Positions 4,821-9,352 of a stretch of 9,352 bases of DNA are shown in pieces. Source of the stretch: Chromatiales bacterium (GTDB taxonomy: Bacteria; Pseudomonadota; Gammaproteobacteria; CAMYNG01); assembly GCA_026990045.1 (NCBI GenBank), contig JALSIK010000388.1, positions 1-9,352 of the forward strand, written 5' to 3'. Each line of letters opens with the position of its first letter. The stretch's first letter is position 1. The notes beneath the pieces were generated by a model that was not told the DNA's origin, made no database searches, and worked only from the letters and a program-made list of their open reading frames with translations. The position numbers and the translations under genes are program-made.

Positions 4821-7505
4821 TCACGCGCCCGCCTGTTGCAGCGGCTCCACGTCCTCGTCGAGCAGGCGCGCCACTTCGCGCCGCAGGCAGGCCTGCTCCC
4901 GTTCGTCCAGCGGGCCGCCGCCGGCGCCGGTGACGAAGAAGATGTCTTCGGCCCGTTCGCCGTAGGTGGCGATCTTGGCCTTGACCACCCGCACCCGGCA
5001 GTGGGCCAGCGCCAGCCCCACCCGCGACAGCAGTCCCGGCCGGTCCAGGGCCACCAGCTCCATCATGGTGCGGGCCTGGCCGCCCGGGTCCGGGCCGAAG
5101 CCCAGCTGGGCGGGAAAGCGGAAGTGACGCCGCTGGCGCGGCAGGTGGGCCTCGGCGGCGGGTTCCACCAGGCGGCCCTCGGCCAGCCGCCGGCGCAGGT
5201 GATCGCGGACCTCCTGCAGCCGGCGCGCCCCGGCGATGGGCCGGTCGCCGGCGTCCAGCACGCGGAAGGTGTCCAGCACGTGGCCGTCGCGGGTGTTGAT
5301 GACGCGGGCGTCCACCACGTTGAGGCCGAGCTGGTCCAGGGCCTGGGCCAGGAGCGCGAACAGCTCGTCCCGGTCCGGGCCGTAGATGACGATGTCGTTG
5401 CCACCGCGGGTGCCGTGCTCGTCCAGCAGCACCAGGTAGTCGTCCGCCGCCGGCCGGGTGAGGATGGCCTCGGTGTGCCAGGCGATCTCGCCGGGCTCGC
5501 AGCGCAGGAAGTAGTCCTCGCCCAGGGTCGCCCACAGGCGCTCGATGGCGGCCGGGTCCAGGTCGGCGGCAGCCAGCCGGTCCCGGGCCTCGGCCCGGGT
5601 CTTGGCCGCGGCCTCGGAGGCGATCTCCGGGTTGTGCAGGCCGCGGCGCAGGGCGCGCCGGGTCTTGAGGTAGAGCTCGCGCAGCAGGGCGTCGCGCCAC
5701 GCGTTCCACAGCTCCGGGTTGGTGGCGCGGATGTCCGCCACCGTGAGCAGGTAGAGGTACTCCAGGTGGGTGACGTCGCCCACCTGGCGGGCGAAGGCGT
5801 TGATCACCTCGGGGTCGCTCAGGTCGCGGCGCTGGGCGGTGGTGGACATGAGGAGGTGATGGCGCACCAGCCACACCACCAGGTTGGTGTCGTAGGCGGG
5901 CAGGTCGTGGCGGCGGCAGAACGCGCGCGCGTCCTCGGCGCCCAGCTCGGAGTGGTCGCCGCCGCGGCCCTTGGCGATGTCGTGGTAGAGGGCGGCGATG
6001 ATGAGCAGCTCCTGCTTGGGGATGCGCTGGATGATCTGGCTGCACAGCGGGAACTCGTGGGCATGCTCCGCCACCGTGAAGCGGCGCAGGTTGCGCACCA
6101 CGAACAGGGTGTGTTCGTCCACGGTGTAGACGTGGAACAGGTCGTGCTGCATCTGGCCCACGATGTGCCCGAACTCGGGCAGGTAGGCGGCCAGCACGCC
6201 GTAGCGGTTCATGCGCCGCAGCTCGTGGGTGACGCCCTCGCGCTGGCGCAGCAGCTCCATGAACAGGCTGCGGCAGGCGAGGCTGGCGCGGAAGTCCGGA
6301 TCGATGAGGTAGCGGTGGTCGCGGATGAGGCGGATGGTGTTGGCGCGCACGCCCTTGAGCTCGGGTCGCTGGGCCATGAGCAGGAACACCTCCAGCAGGG
6401 CGAAGGGATAGCGGCGGAACACGCCGGGGTCCCTGACCTCGAGGAAGCCGTGGCGCGACTGGAAGCGGCGGTTGATCTCCACCGGGGCGGTGGTGTCGTC
6501 GGTGTACAGGATCTCTTCCTGGAACAGCTGCAGCAGCATCTCGTTGAGCCGCGACAGCTCCATGACGGTGCGGTAGTACTGTTTCATGAACTGTTCCACC
6601 GCCAGATGCTGCGGCGTGTCGCGGTAGCCGAAGTGCGCCGCCAGGCGCCGCTGCTGGTCGAACAGCAGCCGGTCTTCGCGCCGGCCGGTGAAGACATGCA
6701 GGCCGAAGCGCACCTGCCACAGGAAGGCCTGGCCCTCGGCCAGGGAGCGGAACTCGGCCTCGGTGAGGAAGCCGTGGGTGACCAGCTCGTGGAGTTGGCC
6801 GGCCCCGAAGTGGCGCCGGGTCACCCAGCCGATGACCTGGATGTCGCGCAGGCCGCCGGGGCCCTCCTTGACGTTGGGTTCCAGGTTGTAGGCGGTGTCG
6901 TTGAACTTGGCGTGGCGCTGCTTCTGCTCCTCCCACTTGGCGGCGAAGAAATCACGGCTGGGCCACAGGTGTTCCGGCCCGCACGCGGCCTGCTGGCGGG
7001 CGAACAGCTCCGCGTCGCCGTCGAGCAGGCGCGCCTCCTGGATGTTGGTGGCCACGGTGATGTCGCGCGCCGCCTCGGCCACGCATTCCTCCACCGTGCG
7101 CACGCTGTGACCGGTGTCCAGGCCCATGTCCCACAGGAAAGTGAGGAAGGCCTGCAGGGCCGCGCGGTGCTCCTCGGGGGGGCGGCGGCTCAGGATCATG
7201 ATGTCCACGTCGGAGGCCGGGTGCAGCTCGCCGCGGCCGTAGCCGCCCACCGCCACCAGGGCCAGCCCGGCGGCGGCGGGATCGGGCACGTGGCGGCGCC
7301 AGGCGCGGACGACGAACTCGTCCACCACCCGCGCATGGAGCGGCACCAGCTCGGTGGCGGCATGGCCTTCCAGCCAGCGTTGCCGGATCACCTCGCGCGC
7401 CCGGCGCAGGGCGTCGCGGAACACCGCCGCCGGGGCGCCGCCGCCGGCGAGGGCGGATTCCAGGGCCGCCGGGTCGAACAGCTCGCGGTCCAGCGAGGCG
7501 GTCAT
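4821..7505 (-). CDS. glnD: Bifunctional [PII] uridylyltransferase / uridylyl-removing enzyme
   Basis: GlnD is the cytoplasmic nitrogen sensor. It uridylylates PII proteins (GlnB/GlnK) when glutamine is low and removes UMP when glutamine is high, thereby setting glutamine synthetase activity and NtrB/NtrC signalling. The 894-residue product matches the family length (890 in E. coli). Domains in order are the nucleotidyltransferase with VGGYGRGELHPASDVD at 86-101 (metal-binding D99 and D101), the linker region with NLEPNVKEGPGGLRDIQ at 207-223, the HD domain with H465 (VDEHTLFVV) and H508/D509 (ALYHDIAKGRGGDHS), and two ACT domains at about 702-785 and 814-889 that bind glutamine. All key residues are present, so both activities should be intact. 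The ATG overlaps the map stop codon as ATGA, so translation is coupled to map. A much longer open frame continues upstream, but it only shadows map. Confidence 0.98.
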   Translation of the reverse strand: MTASLDRELFDPAALESALAGGGAPAAVFRDALRRAREVIRQRWLEGHAATELVPLHARVVDEFVVRAWRRHVPDPAAAGLALVAVGGYGRGELHPASDVDIMILSRRPPEEHRAALQAFLTFLWDMGLDTGHSVRTVEECVAEAARDITVATNIQEARLLDGDAELFARQQAACGPEHLWPSRDFFAAKWEEQKQRHAKFNDTAYNLEPNVKEGPGGLRDIQVIGWVTRRHFGAGQLHELVTHGFLTEAEFRSLAEGQAFLWQVRFGLHVFTGRREDRLLFDQQRRLAAHFGYRDTPQHLAVEQFMKQYYRTVMELSRLNEMLLQLFQEEILYTDDTTAPVEINRRFQSRHGFLEVRDPGVFRRYPFALLEVFLLMAQRPELKGVRANTIRLIRDHRYLIDPDFRASLACRSLFMELLRQREGVTHELRRMNRYGVLAAYLPEFGHIVGQMQHDLFHVYTVDEHTLFVVRNLRRFTVAEHAHEFPLCSQIIQRIPKQELLIIAALYHDIAKGRGGDHSELGAEDARAFCRRHDLPAYDTNLVVWLVRHHLLMSTTAQRRDLSDPEVINAFARQVGDVTHLEYLYLLTVADIRATNPELWNAWRDALLRELYLKTRRALRRGLHNPEIASEAAAKTRAEARDRLAAADLDPAAIERLWATLGEDYFLRCEPGEIAWHTEAILTRPAADDYLVLLDEHGTRGGNDIVIYGPDRDELFALLAQALDQLGLNVVDARVINTRDGHVLDTFRVLDAGDRPIAGARRLQEVRDHLRRRLAEGRLVEPAAEAHLPRQRRHFRFPAQLGFGPDPGGQARTMMELVALDRPGLLSRVGLALAHCRVRVVKAKIATYGERAEDIFFVTGAGGGPLDEREQACLRREVARLLDEDVEPLQQAGA

Positions 7506-8278
7506 GCCGGCAGGTCGTCCTCGTCGCGCCGCCGGGTGAGGACCTCGTGCCCCTCCGGCGTGACCAGGATGGTGTGCTCCCACTGGGCCGAGAGGCTGCG
7601 ATCCTTGGTGATCACGGTCCAGCCGTCCTTGAGCAGTTTCACCTGGCGCCGGCCGGCGTTGATCATGGGCTCGATGGTGAAGGTCATGCCGGGTTCCAGC
7701 ACCACGCCGGTGCCGGGTTCGCCGTAGTGCAGGACCTGGGGCTCCTCGTGGAACTCGCGGCCGATGCCGTGCCCGCAGTACTCCCGCACCACGCTGTAGC
7801 CGTGCTTCTCCGCGTGCTGCTGGATGGCGTGGCCGATGTCGCCGAGCCGGGCCCCGGGCCGCACCAGGCCGATGCCCGTCAGCAGGCACTCGCGCGCCAC
7901 CCGCACCAGCCGCCGGGCGGGGAGGGACGGCTCGCCGACGAAGAACATCTTGCTGGTGTCGCCGTGGAAGCCGTCCTTGATCACGGTGATGTCGATGTTG
8001 ACGATGTCGCCGTTTTTCAGCCGCTTTCCGCCCGGGATGCCGTGGCAGACCACGTGATTGACCGAGGTGCAGATGGACCTGGGAAAGCCGTGGTAGTTGA
8101 GCGGTGCGGGGATGGCCTGCTGCACGTTGACGATGTAGTCGTGGCAGATGCGGTCCAGCTCGTCGGTGGTGACACCGGGACGCACGTGCTCGCCGATCAT
8201 CTCCAGCACCTCGGCCGCCAGGCGGCCGGCCACGCGCATCTTCTCGATTTCGTCCGGGCTCTTGATGTGAATGCTCAT
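7502..8278 (-). CDS. map: Type I methionine aminopeptidase
   Basis: Map removes the initiator methionine from nascent proteins whose second residue is small, after deformylation at the ribosome. The 258-residue product has the pita-bread fold residues at positions exactly one lower than in E. coli: metal ligands D96 (NIDITV), D107 (HGDTSK), H170 (YCGHGIG), E203 (FTIEPM) and E234 (QWEHTI), with H79 (VCHGIP) as substrate-contacting histidine. The start MSIHIKSPDEIEKMRVAG matches the family beginning. The Shine-Dalgarno sequence is weak (GCGAG about four bases upstream). It lies upstream of glnD with a 4-bp overlap and divergent from rpsB, a common proteobacterial arrangement. A terminator-like hairpin lies 27 bp before the start codon (see its own entry). 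The C-terminus (RRRDEDDLPA) ends about ten residues short of the E. coli protein, which is unremarkable. Confidence 0.98.
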   Translation of the reverse strand: MSIHIKSPDEIEKMRVAGRLAAEVLEMIGEHVRPGVTTDELDRICHDYIVNVQQAIPAPLNYHGFPRSICTSVNHVVCHGIPGGKRLKNGDIVNIDITVIKDGFHGDTSKMFFVGEPSLPARRLVRVARECLLTGIGLVRPGARLGDIGHAIQQHAEKHGYSVVREYCGHGIGREFHEEPQVLHYGEPGTGVVLEPGMTFTIEPMINAGRRQVKLLKDGWTVITKDRSLSAQWEHTILVTPEGHEVLTRRRDEDDLPA

Positions 8279-8305
8279 GTCTCGCGGCAGGCCGGGGGCG
8301 GCCGG

Positions 8306-8334
8306 AAAAACAGAAACGGGGCCCAGCGGCCCCG
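8306..8334 (-). terminator. Intrinsic-terminator-like hairpin in the map leader
   Basis: Read on the minus strand, CGGGGCC (8334-8328), loop GCTG, GGCCCCG (8323-8317) makes a perfect 7-bp GC stem followed directly by TTTCTGTTTTT (8316-8306). That is the layout of a Rho-independent terminator, oriented to stop transcription moving towards map. On the plus strand the stem is followed by CCCCACC, so it would not act on rpsB transcription. The tract has two interruptions (C and G), which may make it leaky. I see no promoter between it and the map start, so the map-glnD message would have to read through it. Confidence 0.6.
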
Positions 8335-8348
8335 CCCCACCGGTCGGA

Positions 8349-8377
8349 TTGTTGTCGAAGGCCGCTTATGGTATAAA
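8349..8377 (+). promoter_or_regulatory. rpsB promoter with extended -10
   Basis: TTGTTG (8349-8354) is separated by exactly 17 bp from TATAAA (8372-8377), and TG at 8369-8370 gives an extended -10 (TGGTATAAA). The expected start is near 8384. The bases after the -10 are GCGCGCGCG, a GC-rich discriminator of the kind found in ppGpp/DksA-sensitive ribosomal promoters, so growth-rate control is a fair inference. The -35 matches consensus in only three positions, which the extended -10 would offset. Confidence 0.75.
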
Positions 8378-8383
8378 GCGCGC

Positions 8384-8529
8384 GCGAGTTTCGCAATTGC
8401 AACTGCCGGTAAATCCGACGATTTCCGGCCAAATCCACACCCGCGCCGGCACATGTGCCCGGGTGCCCCGAAAAGGGGTCGGCACATGGGGCGACGGGGA
8501 GGCCCAACCCGATACAGGAGCACATTCAC
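8384..8529 (+). promoter_or_regulatory. Structured 5' leader of rpsB (candidate S2 autoregulatory site)
   Basis: The leader is about 145 nt, close to the long rpsB leader of E. coli, where S2 represses its own operon. The first stem is GCCGG/CCGGC plus AAAT/ATTT (8405-8409 and 8411-8414 with 8421-8429), with one bulged T and loop CCGACG. The second is an 8-bp stem, CATGTGCC/GGCACATG (8452-8459 with 8481-8488), enclosing CCCC-GAAAA-GGGG (8466-8478). The left arm of the second stem is also half of a 12-bp palindrome, GGCACATGTGCC (8448-8459), so competing folds exist. AGGAG (8516-8520) lies nine bases before the ATG and is a strong ribosome binding site. That S2 binds here is inferred from gammaproteobacterial rpsB-tsf operons, not shown by this sequence. 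Confidence 0.65.
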
Positions 8530-9352
8530 ATGGCTGACGTATCCATGCGCCAGATGCTGGAGGCTGGCGTGCACTTCGGGCATCAGACCCGGTTCTGGAA
8601 CCCCAGGATGGCCCCCTACATCTTCGGGGAACGCAATAAAATCCATATTATTAACCTGGAAAAGACCCTGCCCCTGTACCAGGAGGCGGTCAACTTCGTG
8701 GGCAGCCTGGCGGCCCGGCGCGGGGTCATCCTGTTCGTGGGCACCAAGCGCGCGGCCCAGGAGGTGATCGAGGAGGAGGCCCGGCGCTGCGGCATGCCCT
8801 ATGTCAACCACCGCTGGCTGGGCGGCATGCTCACCAACTTCAAGACCGTGCGCCAGTCCATCAAGCGGCTCAAGGACCTGGAGGCCATGGCCGAGGACGG
8901 CACCTTCGAGCGCCTGGCCAAGAAGGAGGTGCTGCGCCTGCGCCGGGAGATGGCCAAGCTGGAGCGCAGCCTGGGCGGGATCAAGGACATGGAGCGCCTG
9001 CCCGACGCGCTGTTCGTCATCGACGTGGGCTACGAGAAGATCGCCGTGGCCGAGGCGCAGAAGCTGGGTATCCCCGTGGTGGGCGTGGTGGACACCAACA
9101 ACAGCCCGCTGGGGGTGGACTACGTGATTCCCGGCAACGACGACGCCATCCGGGCCATCCGCCTCTATACCCGGGGCATCGCCGACGCCGTCATCGAGGG
9201 GCGTGCCTCCACCGCCCACCTGACCGCCGGTGAGGCCGACGAATTCGTGGCCGTGGACGAGGAGCCGGCGGCGGAGAAGCCGGCGCGCAAGAAGAAATCC
9301 AAGGCCACGGTGAAGAAGAAGGCCGCCAAGAAGGCGACCAAGACCGGGGCCG
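8530..9352 (+). CDS. rpsB: 30S ribosomal protein S2 (runs off right edge)
   Basis: S2 is a late-assembling small-subunit protein, needed with S1 for translation initiation. The frame is open from the ATG to the window end (274 complete codons, no stop). Typical S2 motifs are MRQMLEAGVHFGHQTRFWNP at 6-25, NKIHIINLEKT at 36-46, VGTKRAAQEVI, YVNHRWLGGMLTNFKT, LPDALFVIDVG and VVDTNNSPLGVDYVIPGNDDA. E. coli S2 ends at 241 residues; this one continues past residue 245 into a basic tail with eleven lysines among residues 246-274 and is still open. The gene uses mostly GC-ending codons except for an AT-rich patch at codons 35-41. It is normally followed by tsf (EF-Ts), which would lie outside the window. 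The start is supported by AGGAG nine bases upstream. Confidence 0.98.
   Translation, partial: MADVSMRQMLEAGVHFGHQTRFWNPRMAPYIFGERNKIHIINLEKTLPLYQEAVNFVGSLAARRGVILFVGTKRAAQEVIEEEARRCGMPYVNHRWLGGMLTNFKTVRQSIKRLKDLEAMAEDGTFERLAKKEVLRLRREMAKLERSLGGIKDMERLPDALFVIDVGYEKIAVAEAQKLGIPVVGVVDTNNSPLGVDYVIPGNDDAIRAIRLYTRGIADAVIEGRASTAHLTAGEADEFVAVDEEPAAEKPARKKKSKATVKKKAAKKATKTGA

Noticed and set aside
4836..7727. 963-codon plus-strand open frame opposite glnD
   Set aside because: Its composition (Val, Gly, Ala, His, Gln rich) mirrors the complement of glnD codons and no motif is present; it is a shadow of glnD.
8294..8338. Antiterminator pairing of GGGGCGG (8338-8332, minus) with CCGCCCC (8301-8295, minus) in the map leader
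   Set aside because: The pairing is perfect, but the second strand would be transcribed only after polymerase passed the T-tract, so it cannot prevent termination in the classical way; runs of G and C pair easily by chance.

Overview
The window is a GC-rich (very roughly 70 percent, by eye) bacterial chromosome segment. Its gene order, dapE-dapD-dapC, then glnD-map, then divergent rpsB, is a housekeeping neighbourhood typical of Gammaproteobacteria; Pseudomonas carries rpsB, map, glnD, dapC and dapD in the same neighbourhood. The proteins also read as gammaproteobacterial: MetAP type I, an approximately 894-residue GlnD and a 273-residue DapD. A purple-sulfur or halophilic type gammaproteobacterium would fit the base composition and the style of dispersed repeats, but that is a guess.

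Left part (1-3161, minus strand): dapC, dapD and dapE form a tight operon read leftwards. They encode the succinylase-branch enzymes of diaminopimelate/lysine synthesis in pathway-adjacent steps: DapD succinylates tetrahydrodipicolinate, DapC transaminates the product and DapE removes the succinyl group. DapE runs off the left edge. A clear TATAAT box with an adjoining small hairpin lies just upstream of dapC.

Middle part (3162-4820) is the only accessory-looking stretch. It holds a small VOC/glyoxalase-fold gene divergent from dapC, an unrecognised secreted protein of 177 residues, and several repeat elements: two paired inverted-repeat elements of BIME type, a single REP-like element, an 11-copy heptamer tandem array (CGGAGGA) and a weaker 8-9 nt periodic block. 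The stretch looks like a site where extra DNA accumulated between dapC and glnD.

Right part (4821-9352): map and glnD are translationally coupled by an ATGA overlap and read leftwards. glnD encodes the PII uridylyltransferase/uridylyl-removing nitrogen sensor and map encodes methionine aminopeptidase. Divergent from them, rpsB (ribosomal protein S2) reads rightwards off the end, with a recognisable extended -10 promoter, a GC-rich discriminator, a structured leader of about 145 nt and a strong ribosome binding site. Two details stand out. A terminator-like hairpin with a T-rich tail lies in the map leader, on the map strand. S2 also has a lysine-rich C-terminal extension beyond the usual end of the protein.

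I found no CRISPR array, tRNA, rRNA, phage or transposase gene, and no convincing new multi-gene system. The points most worth checking are regulatory: the map-leader terminator, the rpsB leader, and the two divergent promoter regions.
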